Shown here piece after piece: positions 54,572 through 63,568 of a stretch of DNA of 64,000 bases. Position numbers and translations under genes: made by a program. The stretch's first letter is position 1, and each line of letters begins with the position of its first letter. This DNA is from CAIWHR01 sp963786625 (GTDB taxonomy: Bacteria; Pseudomonadota; Gammaproteobacteria; Burkholderiales; Casimicrobiaceae): positions 275,080 through 339,079 of the forward strand of contig CAWAZS010000005.1 of assembly GCA_963786625.1 (NCBI GenBank), in the 5' to 3' direction. Under the pieces are notes generated by a model, which was given only the letters and a program-made list of their open reading frames with translations, was not told the origin of the DNA and did no database searches.

Positions 54572-55670
54572 ATGCTCGCCGCTCCCCCTGCAACTGCCCG
54601 AAGTCCCGCCGCCGCCGGCCACGCCGGCGCGGGACACGTGCCGCTCGCGGCCGTCACCCGCGGAGCCGTGGTCGAAAGCATCCATCTGGGCTCGATCGCC
54701 GTCGTCGACCGCCGTGGCCGCCTGCAGCACGCGGCCGGCGATCCGGCATTCCTGACGATGACGCGCAGCGCGTTGAAGCCGCTGCAGGCGATGCCCTTCG
54801 TTGCCGCTGGCGGAGTCGAGCGCTTCGGCTATTCGGCCGCGCAGGTCGCGCTGATGTGCGCGAGCCATTCGGGCGAGCCGCGGCACGTCGAGGCCGTTGC
54901 CGACATGCTTGCCCGGGCCGGCAACGCCGCCGGCGACCTGAAGTGCGGCACGCACGTCCCCGGCTTCTACGAGCGGCGCGGCGAAGTGCCGCCGCCGCCG
55001 CCGTACTCGCCGCTCGAGCACAACTGCTCGGGCAAGCACAGCGGCATGCTCGCCTACTGTGTGCATTGCGGGCTGCCGAAGGACAGCTACCTCGCGTTCG
55101 AGCACCCGCTGCAGCGGGCGATCCGCCGCGCCGTCGCGCATTTCACGTCGACGCCGGAGGCCGACCTCGTCGGGGCCATCGACGGTTGTTCCGCGCCGAA
55201 CTATGCGGTTCCCCTCGCAGGGGCTCGCGCTCGCCTATGCGCGGCTGGCGGCGCGGGAGGACGACGCGGAGTACGGGACGGCGCCGCGGGCGCTGGCCGA
55301 CGCCATGACCGCGCACCCGGAAATGGTGTCCGGGGAAGGCCGGAGCGACCTGGCGCTGATGCGGGCCGGGCGCGGCGATTGGGTGGCGAAGATCGGGGCC
55401 GAGGGCGTGCAGGCGATCGGACTGCGGAGCGCCGGGGTCGGAATCGCGATCAAGGTGGCCGATGGCAACAAGCGCGCGCTGCGGCCGATCGTCGCGGCCG
55501 TCCTCGATCAGCTGGGGTTGCTGGATACGGATCGTCGCGCCGAACTCCGCGACTGGGTCGCACCGGTGATCCGCAATTACCGGGGCATCGCCACCGGCGA
55601 CCTGCGGTCGATGGTTGTCCTGGACAAATCGGCGGTCGCGAAGGCCGCGCTGCCGATGCCGGCAGAATGA
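54572..55670 (+). CDS. Type II L-asparaginase-like amidohydrolase (frameshifted)
   Basis: Thermolabile, rhizobial-type asparaginase family (AnsA-II/DUF type), about 365 residues. LAAVTRGAVVESIHLGSIAVVD, FLTMTRSALKPLQAMPFV, MCASHSGEPRHVEAV and NCSGKHSGMLAYC are family hallmarks. Frame shift near 55215 (one extra G in a GGGG run, within YAVPLAGLALAYARLA); the second part ends VLDKSAVAKAALPMPAE. The span is 3n+1. It is not related to E. coli AnsB. The catalytic mechanism is serine/cysteine-lysine based in characterised relatives. Confidence 0.8.
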
Positions 55671-55683
55671 CCACAGTGCCGCG

Positions 55684-55711
55684 TGAACTTCCCGCGCGTC
55701 TCGCGGTCTGT
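55684..55711 (+). promoter_or_regulatory. Sigma-E-type promoter of rpoE
   Basis: TGAACTT (55684-55690), 16 bp, then TCTGT (55707-55711) closely matches the GGAACTT-N16-TCTGA consensus of RpoE-type sigma factors. It starts 14 bp after the asparaginase stop and 127 bp before the rpoE ATG, giving autoregulation as seen in relatives. Confidence 0.6.
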
Positions 55712-55837
55712 TGTTGCAAGCGCGCGCCGCACGGCGCCCCGGCGAGGTGGTGGTTGAAAGCCGGGGCTGCCCGAGCCAGAGGCCGGTAGCCGCACTCGCC
55801 GTTCGGCGGGCATAACAACGAATGAATCAGGGACTGG

Positions 55838-56437
55838 ATGGGTGATCGCGAGGTCGATCAGCAGCTCGTCGAGCGCGCGCAGCGTGGCGACAAGCGCGCT
55901 TTCGAGCTGCTGGTTCTTAAGTACCAGCGCAAGCTGGGGCGGCTGTTGTCCCGGTTCGTGCGCGATGCGGCGGAAGTCGAGGACGTGACGCAAGAGGCTT
56001 TCATCAAGGCGTACCGTGCGCTCCCCAGTTTCCGTGGGGACAGCGCGTTCTACACTTGGCTGTACCGGATCGGGATCAACACGGCGAAGAACTACCTCGT
56101 CGCGCTCGGCCGCCGCGCACCGACGACGACGGGGTTCGACAACGAGGAGGCGGAGGGCTTCGAGGACGCGGAACAGCTGCGGGACGCCAACACCCCCGAG
56201 AGCGAGCTCGAGGGCAAGGAGATCGCGGCGACCGTGAACCGTGCGATGAATGCGCTCCCGGACGACCTGCGGACCGCGATCACGCTGCGCGAGATCGAGG
56301 GCCTGAGCTACGAGGAAATAGCCAACGTGATGAACTGCCCGGTGGGCACGGTGCGGTCGCGGATCTTTCGGGCGCGCGACGCGATTGCGGCGGAGCTGCG
56401 GCCGCTGCTGGGGACGGACAAGGATCGGAGATGGTGA
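55838..56437 (+). CDS. rpoE: RNA polymerase sigma-E factor RpoE (AlgU)
   Basis: 199-residue ECF sigma factor for envelope stress. Region 2 (QQLVERAQRGDKRAFELLVLK, then FRGDSAFYTWLYRIGINTAKN) and region 4 (MNALPDDLRTAITLREIEGLSYEEIA, then GTVRSRIFRARDA) are complete. Followed by rseA with overlapping codons (TGATG). Its activity should be held in check by the downstream anti-sigma RseA. Confidence 0.96.
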   Translation: MGDREVDQQLVERAQRGDKRAFELLVLKYQRKLGRLLSRFVRDAAEVEDVTQEAFIKAYRALPSFRGDSAFYTWLYRIGINTAKNYLVALGRRAPTTTGFDNEEAEGFEDAEQLRDANTPESELEGKEIAATVNRAMNALPDDLRTAITLREIEGLSYEEIANVMNCPVGTVRSRIFRARDAIAAELRPLLGTDKDRRW

Positions 56438-56914
56438 TGGGTGAGCGAATTTCGCGCTTGATGGACGGCGAGCTCGAAGGCGCCGAGGCGGATGCGGCGT
56501 TGCGGGAGCTGAAGCAACCGGAGGCGGTTGCCACATGGGTGTGCTATCACGTGATCGGCGACGCGCTGCGCGGCAGCGGCGGGCCGACACCGGGCTTTGC
56601 GGAGCGCTTTGCGGCGCGCTTCGAAGCCGAACCCACGGTGCTTGCGCCCAAGCCGCTGCGCCCGCCACGGCTCCCCTTCGCGTGGGCGGCGGCGGCAACC
56701 GTCGCCGCGGTGGCGCTCGTCGGCTGGGTCGCGACGAGCATGCTGGATTCGCAGGTCGACGGCCGTGGCCATGCGCGCCGCGCCGGCAAAGGCGGCACCC
56801 GTATCGCAGGATTATCTGCTGGCGCACCGGGAATCCTCGCCGACGGCGCAGATCCAGGGCGTGGGGCCCTACCTGCGCCCGGCGTCGGCGGGCGGAACCG
56901 ATGGCCGACCGTAG
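56431..56914 (+). CDS. rseA: Anti-sigma-E factor RseA (frameshifted)
   Basis: About 160-residue bitopic protein that sequesters RpoE. The N-terminal cytoplasmic domain (GERISRLMDGELEGAEAD, WVCYHVIGDALRG) matches RseA, and the single membrane helix is WAAAATVAAVALVGWVATSML. One extra base near 56768 breaks the frame in the periplasmic part; the corrected end (SQDYLLAHRESSPTAQIQGV) stops at 56912-56914. ATG at 56431 or 56437, the latter overlapping the rpoE stop. Left uncorrected the protein would run into rseB sequence. Confidence 0.83.
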
Positions 56915-56941
56915 GTCGCAGGTCGGGACGGAGGCGGCGCG

Positions 56942-57928
56942 GTGACGGAACGGCGCGTCCGGGTCGACGCCGGCATGCGGCTGGCGCGCGCAGCCATTGC
57001 GGGGCTGGCGATGCTCGCCGCGGCGCCGTCGGCGCTCGCCGACGATGCCGTGGCGTGGCTGGCGCGCGCGGCCGCGGCGGCGCGTCAGCTCAATTACGTC
57101 GGCACGATCATCTACCAGCACGACGGCCACGTCGAGACCTCGCGGCTCGTCCACCTCAACGACCTCGGCGAGGAATTCGAGAAGATCGTCAACCTCGACG
57201 GGCCGCCGCGCGAGGTGATCCGCAGCCAGGGCGAGGTACGCTGCTATTACCCCGACGCCAAGGTCGTTCGCATCGAGCCGCGCACGTTCCGCAACGCCTT
57301 TCCTTCGCTGTCGCCGCAGCAGCAGAAGACGCTCGCCGAGTTCTACGAGTTTCGCAAGGCGGAGACCGGACGCGTCGCGGGCCTGGACACGCAGGCGTGG
57401 ACGTTCGAGCCGAAGGACGGCATGCGCTACGGCCACAAGTTCTGGGCGGATCCCGCCACCGGGCTCCTCGTGCGGGCCCGCCTCATCAACGAGCGAAACG
57501 AAGTCGTCGAGCAGTTCGCGTTCACCGACATCACGATCGGCGCGACGATCACGCGCGACATGGTCAAGCCGACCTGGGCGCTGGCTCCACCCGATTGGCA
57601 CATCCGCCCCCCGGGAAAGGGCGATCTCGACATGAAGGAGACCGGCTGGACGGTGACGCGCGTGCCGCCCGGCTTCTCCAAGATCATCGAGGGCACCCGG
57701 CGTCTGCGCGGCGCGCGCGAAGTGGCGCACCTGGTCTACTCGGACGGCCTGGTCGCGGTTTCGGTGTTCGTCGAGCCCATGGCCAGGGGTCCGCACCCGA
57801 CGGGGCAATCGTCGCAGGGCGGAATCAACGTGTACATCCGGCAGCTCGACGACAACATGGTGACCGTGCTGGGCGAAGTGCCCGCGCTCACCATCCGGCA
57901 GATCGCCAACTCGGTGACGCGTCGCTGA
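56942..57928 (+). CDS. rseB: Sigma-E regulatory protein RseB (MucB)
   Basis: 328-residue periplasmic protein that binds RseA and senses mislocalised lipoproteins or LPS. The signal peptide is MRLARAAIAGLAMLAAAPSA (after an 11-residue start), and the LolA-like domain begins WLARAAAAARQLNYVGTIIY. The C-terminal domain includes PPGFSKIIEGTR. GTG start. Third gene in the rpoE operon. Confidence 0.9.
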   Translation: MTERRVRVDAGMRLARAAIAGLAMLAAAPSALADDAVAWLARAAAAARQLNYVGTIIYQHDGHVETSRLVHLNDLGEEFEKIVNLDGPPREVIRSQGEVRCYYPDAKVVRIEPRTFRNAFPSLSPQQQKTLAEFYEFRKAETGRVAGLDTQAWTFEPKDGMRYGHKFWADPATGLLVRARLINERNEVVEQFAFTDITIGATITRDMVKPTWALAPPDWHIRPPGKGDLDMKETGWTVTRVPPGFSKIIEGTRRLRGAREVAHLVYSDGLVAVSVFVEPMARGPHPTGQSSQGGINVYIRQLDDNMVTVLGEVPALTIRQIANSVTRR

Positions 57929-57982
57929 GCGTTCCGGGCTCCCGCTTCGTTCTTGTTCAATAGGCAAAGAGGCAGACTTACC

Positions 57983-59434
57983 ATGATTCGTCGTTACCGT
58001 TCCCAAATCACCACCGCCATCTTCGGGATACTGCTCGCCGCGCTCGCCGCGGCGGGCACGCCGGCGGCGGCGCAGGGCCGTGCCGCGGGCCTGCCCGATT
58101 TCACCGACCTCTACGACAAGCAGGGGCCGGCGGTGGTCGCCATCGACGTCACGCAGAAGGTCCGGCGCGGGCGCGGCCTCGAGCTCTCCGAGGACGATCC
58201 GTTCTACGAGTTCTTCCGCCGCTTCGGGCAGATTCCGCGCCAGCGCCCCGGGCCCGAGCGCGAGTTCGAGCAGCAGTCGGTGGGCTCCGGATTCCTCATC
58301 TCCAGCGACGGCTACCTCATCACCAACGCGCACGTCGTCGACGGCGCCGACGAGGTCAGCGTCAAGCTGACCGACAAGCGCGAGTTCAAGGCCAAGGTCG
58401 TGGGTACCGACAAGCGCACCGACATCGCGCTGCTCAAGATCGACGCGAAGGACCTGCCCAGAGTGACGATCGGCGATCCCGAGAAGCTCAAGGTCGGCGA
58501 GTGGGTCGTCGCCATCGGCAAGCCCTTCGGGCTGGAGAATTCGATGACGGCAGGCATCGTCAGCGCCAAGGGCCGCGACCTGCCGCAGGAGAACCTCGTG
58601 CCGTTCATCCAGACCGACGCGGCGGTGAACCCCGGCAACTCGGGCGGCCCGCTGTTCAACCTCAGGGGCGAGGTCGTCGGCATCAACTCGATGATCTTCT
58701 CGCGCACGGGCGGCTACATGGGGCTGTCCTTCGCGATCCCGATCGACATCGCGATGAACACGGTCGCGCAGCTCAAGGAGAAGGGCCGGGTGACGCGCGG
58801 GCGCATCGGGGTGCAGATCACCGAGGTGAGCAAGGAGACCGCCGAATCGTTCGGGCTTCCGAAGCCGTCCGGCGCGCTCGTGAACTCGGTCGAGAAGGGC
58901 GGACCGGCGGACAAGGGCGGCGTGGAAGCGGGCGACATCATCGTCAAGGTCGACGGCCGCGAGGTGAAGACCTCCTCCGAGCTGCCGCGGATCATCACCG
59001 TCGTCAAGCCCGGCACGAAGGTGACGCTCGGCGTCTGGCGGAAGGGCGCTCCGCGCGATATCGTCGTGACCGTCGCCGAGATCAAGGACGAGGCACCGGC
59101 GCCGACGCGGCGCGGGGGGCCGGCGCCCAAGGAGAAGGCGAAGCCGAACCGGATGGGTCTCTCGCTGACCGACCTCACCGACGAGCAGAAGAAGGAGCTC
59201 GACATCAAGAACGGCGTGCTGGTGGAGGACATCTCGGGACTCGTGCGCGGCAACGTGCAGCCCGGCGACGTCATCCTGGCGATCGTGAGCCGCGGGCAGT
59301 CGACCGAGGCGAGGACCGCCGAACAGGTGAACGGGCTCTTGTCGAAGCTCGACAAGGGTGCGTCGGTGACACTGCGCCTGAAGCGCGGCGAGCAGGAGTT
59401 CTTCTCGACGCTCAGGATCAACAACGGCGAGTGA
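57983..59434 (+). CDS. mucD: Periplasmic serine protease DegP/MucD
   Basis: 483-residue trypsin-like HtrA protease and chaperone with a signal peptide (residues 1-31). The triad is His117 (TNAHVV), Asp146 (RTDIAL) and Ser219 (GNSGGP). Two PDZ domains follow: one around GALVNSVEKGGPADKGG and one around NGVLVEDISGLVRG. An Ala/Pro/Lys linker separates them. As in other proteobacteria it ends the sigma-E regulatory group. Confidence 0.95.
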   Translation: MIRRYRSQITTAIFGILLAALAAAGTPAAAQGRAAGLPDFTDLYDKQGPAVVAIDVTQKVRRGRGLELSEDDPFYEFFRRFGQIPRQRPGPEREFEQQSVGSGFLISSDGYLITNAHVVDGADEVSVKLTDKREFKAKVVGTDKRTDIALLKIDAKDLPRVTIGDPEKLKVGEWVVAIGKPFGLENSMTAGIVSAKGRDLPQENLVPFIQTDAAVNPGNSGGPLFNLRGEVVGINSMIFSRTGGYMGLSFAIPIDIAMNTVAQLKEKGRVTRGRIGVQITEVSKETAESFGLPKPSGALVNSVEKGGPADKGGVEAGDIIVKVDGREVKTSSELPRIITVVKPGTKVTLGVWRKGAPRDIVVTVAEIKDEAPAPTRRGGPAPKEKAKPNRMGLSLTDLTDEQKKELDIKNGVLVEDISGLVRGNVQPGDVILAIVSRGQSTEARTAEQVNGLLSKLDKGASVTLRLKRGEQEFFSTLRINNGE

Positions 59435-59694
59435 AGCTGACGCTGCTGACGCGGGCCTACTGCGGGCTCTGCGCGGAGATGGAGACCGCAGTGAGGCCGT
59501 TGGCGGCGGCGGCGGGCGTCCCGCTGGTCGTCGTCGATGTCGACGCCGATCCCGCGCTCGAGGCAGCCTTTGGCGATCTCGTCCCGGTGCTCTTCGCGGG
59601 CGACCCGGGGCGCGGTATCGAGGTCTGCCATTACCGGCTCGACCGGGCCGGCCTCGAGAAGGCGCTGGCGCGATTCCGCCGCGCCGGCGATTGA
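59431..59694 (+). CDS. Glutaredoxin-like protein
   Basis: 87-residue thioredoxin-fold protein with CGLC (Cys11 and Cys14) after LTLLTRAY and the cis-Pro LVPVLFAG. It matches the small DUF836/glutaredoxin-family proteins encoded between mucD and lepA in betaproteobacteria. GTG start overlaps the mucD stop (GTGA), so it is translationally coupled. Redox partner unknown. Confidence 0.85.
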   Translation: MKLTLLTRAYCGLCAEMETAVRPLAAAAGVPLVVVDVDADPALEAAFGDLVPVLFAGDPGRGIEVCHYRLDRAGLEKALARFRRAGD

Positions 59695-59747
59695 GGTCGC
59701 GTCGAGACCGAAAATCCGCTAAAATTCAACGTTATCCGTGCGGCGGA

Positions 59748-59776
59748 GGGGCACACCAGGGGTGCCCCTTCGTTTT
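59748..59776 (+). terminator. Rho-independent terminator upstream of lepA
   Basis: GGGGCAC / GTGCCCC (59748-59754 and 59762-59768) with loop ACCAGGG is followed by TTCGTTTT. It lies between the glutaredoxin stop and the lepA start. It should end the rpoE operon or attenuate read-through into lepA. Confidence 0.7.
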
Positions 59777-59801
59777 GGCGCGTCCATCACCGGCGACCAC
59801 C

Positions 59802-61595
59802 TTGCATCTGATCCGCAATTTTTCCATCATCGCCCACATCGACCACGGCAAGTCGACGCTGGCGGACCGCTTCATCCAGCGTTGCGGCGGGCTCGCCGAA
59901 CGCGAAATGGGCGAGCAGGTGCTGGACTCGATGGACCTGGAGCGCGAGCGCGGGATCACCATCAAGGCGCAGACGGCCGCGCTCTCGTACAAGGCCCGCG
60001 ACGGGCAGGTCTACAGCCTCAATCTGATCGACACGCCCGGACACGTGGACTTCGCGTACGAGGTGTCGCGCTCGCTCGCCGCGTGCGAGGGCGCGCTGCT
60101 CGTCGTCGACGTCTCGCAGGGCGTCGAGGCGCAGACCGTCGCCAACTGCTATACGGCGATCGAGCAGGGCGTCACCGTCGTGCCGGTGCTGAACAAGATC
60201 GACCTCCCCTCTGCGGAGCCGGACCGGGTGATCGGGGAAATCGAGGACATCATCGGCATCCCGGCGCACGACGCCGTGCGCTGCAGCGCGAAGACCGGCG
60301 AAGGGGTCGACGACGTCCTCGAGGCGGTGATCGCGCGCATCCCCCCGCCGAAGGGCGATCCGGCGCTTCCGCTGCAGGCGCTCATCATCGACTCGTGGTT
60401 CGACAACTATGTCGGCGTCGTGATGCTGGTCCGCGTGATGCAGGGGACGCTGAAGCCCCGCGACAAGATCCTGCTGATGGCGGCAGGGGCGGCCTACAAC
60501 TGCGAGCAGGTCGGCGTGTTCACGCCGAAGTCGGTCGCGCGCGAGTCGCTGTCGGCCGGCGAGGTCGGCTTCATCATCGCCGGCATCAAGGAGATCCACG
60601 CCGCCAAGGTCGGCGACACGGTGACGCTCGCGTCGCGGCCCGCACCGGGCGCGCTCCCGGGATTCAAGGACGTGAAGCCGCAGGTGTTCGCGGGACTCTA
60701 TCCGGTCGAGTCGAACCAGTACGAGGCCCTGCGCGACGCGCTCGAGAAGCTCAAGCTGAACGACGCGTCGCTGCACTACGAGCCGGAAGTCTCGCAGGCG
60801 CTGGGCTTCGGCTTCCGCTGCGGCTTCCTGGGCCTGCTGCACATGGATATCGTCCAGGAGCGGCTGGAGCGCGAATACGACATGGATCTGATCACGACGG
60901 CGCCGACCGTCGTCTATCAGGTCCTGCTGCGCGACGGAACGCTCATCGAGATCGAGAACCCGTCCAAGCTGCCCGACCTGTCGCGGGTCGAGGAGATCCG
61001 GGAGCCGGTGATCACGGCGACGATCCTCATGCCCCAGGATTACGTGGGCCCGGTGATCACGCTGTGCACCGAGCGGCGCGGCATCCAGAAGAACATGCAG
61101 TACCTGGGCCGGCAGGTGATGCTGACCTACGAGCTGCCGCTTGCCGAAGTCGTGATGGACTTCTTCGACCGGCTCAAGTCGGTGTCGCGCGGCTACGCGT
61201 CGCTCGACTACGAGTTCAGGGAGTTCCGCCCGGCCGACGTCGTCAAGCTCGACATCCTGATCAACGGCGACCGCGTCGACTCGCTGTCGGTGATGGTGCA
61301 CCGCTCGGTCGCGATCCATCGCGGCCGGGAGGTGGTGACCAAGATGCGCTCGCTGATCCCGCGGCAGATGTTCGACGTCGCGGTCCAGGCGTCGATCGGC
61401 GCGCAGATCATCGCCCGGGAAACGATCAAGGCGATGCGCAAGAACGTGCTGGCGAAGTGCTACGGCGGCGACATCACGCGCAAGAAGAAGCTGCTCGAGA
61501 AGCAGAAGGCCGGCAAGAAGCGGATGAAATCCGTCGGCAACGTCGAGATTCCGCAGGAGGCGTTCCTCGCCATCCTGCAGGTCGGCGACAAGTGA
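59802..61595 (+). CDS. lepA: Elongation factor 4 (LepA)
   Basis: 597-residue translational GTPase that acts on stalled ribosomes. G1 is AHIDHGKST (11-19), followed by GITIKAQTA, DTPGHVDF and NKID. The C-terminal LepA domain ends KRMKSVGNVEIPQEAF. I chose the TTG (MHLIRNFSIIAHID) because it is exactly where other LepA proteins start and gives the usual length, though the ribosome site is poor. An upstream ATG would translate the terminator. Confidence 0.95.
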   Translation: MHLIRNFSIIAHIDHGKSTLADRFIQRCGGLAEREMGEQVLDSMDLERERGITIKAQTAALSYKARDGQVYSLNLIDTPGHVDFAYEVSRSLAACEGALLVVDVSQGVEAQTVANCYTAIEQGVTVVPVLNKIDLPSAEPDRVIGEIEDIIGIPAHDAVRCSAKTGEGVDDVLEAVIARIPPPKGDPALPLQALIIDSWFDNYVGVVMLVRVMQGTLKPRDKILLMAAGAAYNCEQVGVFTPKSVARESLSAGEVGFIIAGIKEIHAAKVGDTVTLASRPAPGALPGFKDVKPQVFAGLYPVESNQYEALRDALEKLKLNDASLHYEPEVSQALGFGFRCGFLGLLHMDIVQERLEREYDMDLITTAPTVVYQVLLRDGTLIEIENPSKLPDLSRVEEIREPVITATILMPQDYVGPVITLCTERRGIQKNMQYLGRQVMLTYELPLAEVVMDFFDRLKSVSRGYASLDYEFREFRPADVVKLDILINGDRVDSLSVMVHRSVAIHRGREVVTKMRSLIPRQMFDVAVQASIGAQIIARETIKAMRKNVLAKCYGGDITRKKKLLEKQKAGKKRMKSVGNVEIPQEAFLAILQVGDK

Positions 61596-61647
61596 CCGGC
61601 GTCGGCCGCAATCCGACCCCATCGGGACAACAACCACAGCAACGACC

Positions 61648-62481
61648 ATGAACTTTGCGCTGATCCTTTTCCTGGCGACCGTCATCACGGGCGTCGTCGC
61701 GCTGGCCGACAAGCTGTACTTCGCCAAGAGCCGCGCCGCGGATGCGCGCGAGCCGTGGTGGATCGAGTACCCGAAGAGCTTCTTCCCCGTGCTGCTGATC
61801 GTCTTCCTGCTGCGCTCGTTCCTGGCCGAGCCGTTCAAGATCCCGTCGTCGTCGATGCGGCCGACGCTGGAAGTCGGCGACTTCATCCTCGTCAACAAGT
61901 TCGCGTACGGCCTCCGGCTGCCGATCGTCGAGGAGAAGATCGTGCCCATCGCCGACCCGAAGCGCGGCGACGTCGTCGTGTTCCGTTACCCGCTGAACCC
62001 GTCGCAGGATTTCATCAAGCGCGTGATCGGCGTCCCCGGCGACACGCTCGTCTACAAGGACAAGCGGCTCACGGTCAACGGAACTCCATGGACGCAGAAG
62101 TCGAACGGCACCTACAGCTATCTGGAAGGGCTCCGGTTCGAGACGATGGCGGAGTTCTCGGAGACCGCGGACACCGGGGAGGGCGCGAAGGAGCATTCGG
62201 CGGCGGCCGATCCGACGATGCCGGCGGTCAGCCCCGGGCAGGTGCGCGCATTTCCCGGACGCGAGAACTGCGACTACAATCCGGATGGCAGCGGCTTCAG
62301 GTGCAAGGTCCCGCCCGGGCAGTACTTCATGATGGGCGACAACCGTGACCGCAGCGACGACAGCCGGTACTGGGGTTTCGTGCCCGACGACCACCTTCGC
62401 GGGCGCGCGTTCTTCGTCTGGTTCAACTGGGACGACATCTCCAGTCTCGCGTTCAAGCGGGTCGGCAGCGGAATTCGATAG
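61648..62481 (+). CDS. lepB: Signal peptidase I
   Basis: 277-residue membrane protease with two N-terminal hydrophobic segments. The catalytic dyad is Ser69 (IPSSSMRPTL) and Lys124 (DFIKRVIGVPGD), and the conserved GDNRDRSDDSRYWGFV is near the C-terminus. It removes secretory signal peptides at the outer face of the inner membrane. Fifty-two bp after lepA. Confidence 0.96.
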   Translation: MNFALILFLATVITGVVALADKLYFAKSRAADAREPWWIEYPKSFFPVLLIVFLLRSFLAEPFKIPSSSMRPTLEVGDFILVNKFAYGLRLPIVEEKIVPIADPKRGDVVVFRYPLNPSQDFIKRVIGVPGDTLVYKDKRLTVNGTPWTQKSNGTYSYLEGLRFETMAEFSETADTGEGAKEHSAAADPTMPAVSPGQVRAFPGRENCDYNPDGSGFRCKVPPGQYFMMGDNRDRSDDSRYWGFVPDDHLRGRAFFVWFNWDDISSLAFKRVGSGIR

Positions 62482-62491
62482 GGAGGCAGCG

Positions 62492-62854
62492 ATGCAACGT
62501 CGAGCGAAGCAGGGCGGACTGACGATGCTGGGATTCCTCTTCGTCGCGGCCGTCGTCGTCGTCTGCGTGATGATCGGCTTCCGGGTGCTTCCCGCGTACA
62601 TCGAGTACTACTCGGTGCAGAGGGCGCTCGAGCAGGCGCTCGCGGACACCAAGGACCTGAGCTCCGCGGCCGAGGTGCGGGCCGCGTTCCAGAAGCGCGT
62701 GGACGCCGGGTACATCGATTCGGTCGGCGGCCGCGATGTCGAGGTGGTCAAGACGAAGAACGAGATCACGGCGAGCACGAGCTGGACCCGCAAGCTCCCG
62801 CTGGTCGCCAACGCCAGCCTGCTTCTCGAGTTCGAGGCGGCGGCAACGCGCTGA
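62492..62854 (+). CDS. DUF4845 membrane protein
   Basis: 120-residue protein with one transmembrane segment near the start (TMLGFLFVAAVVVVCVMIGF) and a periplasmic domain YSVQRALEQALADTKDL. DUF4845 proteins occur between lepB and rnc throughout this group, as here, but their role is unknown. GGGAGG precedes the ATG. Confidence 0.88.
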   Translation: MQRRAKQGGLTMLGFLFVAAVVVVCVMIGFRVLPAYIEYYSVQRALEQALADTKDLSSAAEVRAAFQKRVDAGYIDSVGGRDVEVVKTKNEITASTSWTRKLPLVANASLLLEFEAAATR

Positions 62855-62890
62855 CGCGCTTCGCGGCCGCCTGCAGGAACACGCCGGAGG

Positions 62891-63568
62891 ATGCCGTCCA
62901 TCACGCTGCGTGAGCGCCTCGGTCACGCCTTCCGCCGGCCGGAGCTCCTCGCGCAGGCGCTGACGCACCGCAGCTACGGCGCGAGCCACAACGAGCGGCT
63001 CGAGTTCGTCGGCGATGCGGTATTGAATTGCGTGGTCGCCGCGGCCCTGTTCGAGCGCTTTCCTGCCATCCCCGAAGGAGAGCTCTCCCGCGTGCGCGCG
63101 AGCCTCGTCAATCGCGGGACCCTGGCGCGGCTCGCGCGCGGGCTTGCGCTTTCCGGGGAGATCCGGCTCGGCGAAGGGGAGCTGAAGAGCGGCGGCGCCG
63201 ACCGGCCATCGATGCTGGCCGATGCGCTCGAGGCGATCTTCGGCGCGATCTTCGTCGATGCCGGCTACGATGCGGCCCGCGCCGTCGTCGAGCGCGTCTA
63301 CGCCGAGGAGTTCGTCGACCTCGACCCGGCGGCCCTCGGCAAGGACCCGAAGACCCGCCTCCAGGAATGGCTGCAGGCCCGCCGCATCGCCGTGCCCGAC
63401 TACGCGGTGACCGTGGTCGCGGGCGAGGCCCATGCGCAGACGTTCACCGTCGAATGCCGGATCCCGGCGCTCGCGATCGTGGCCACGGGCAGCGGCACGA
63501 ACCGCCGCGCCGCCGAGCAGGATGCGGCGGCGGACGCCTACGCCGTGGCGGTTGCCCGGAAAGCGTGA
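62891..63568 (+). CDS. rnc: Ribonuclease III
   Basis: 225-residue double-strand-specific endoribonuclease. Signature NERLEFVGDAVL at residues 36-47 and the second metal site in ADALEAIFGAIFVDAGY are present; the dsRNA-binding domain starts at DPKTRLQEWLQ. Processes rRNA and other structured RNAs. Its stop overlaps the era GTG. Confidence 0.96.
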   Translation: MPSITLRERLGHAFRRPELLAQALTHRSYGASHNERLEFVGDAVLNCVVAAALFERFPAIPEGELSRVRASLVNRGTLARLARGLALSGEIRLGEGELKSGGADRPSMLADALEAIFGAIFVDAGYDAARAVVERVYAEEFVDLDPAALGKDPKTRLQEWLQARRIAVPDYAVTVVAGEAHAQTFTVECRIPALAIVATGSGTNRRAAEQDAAADAYAVAVARKA

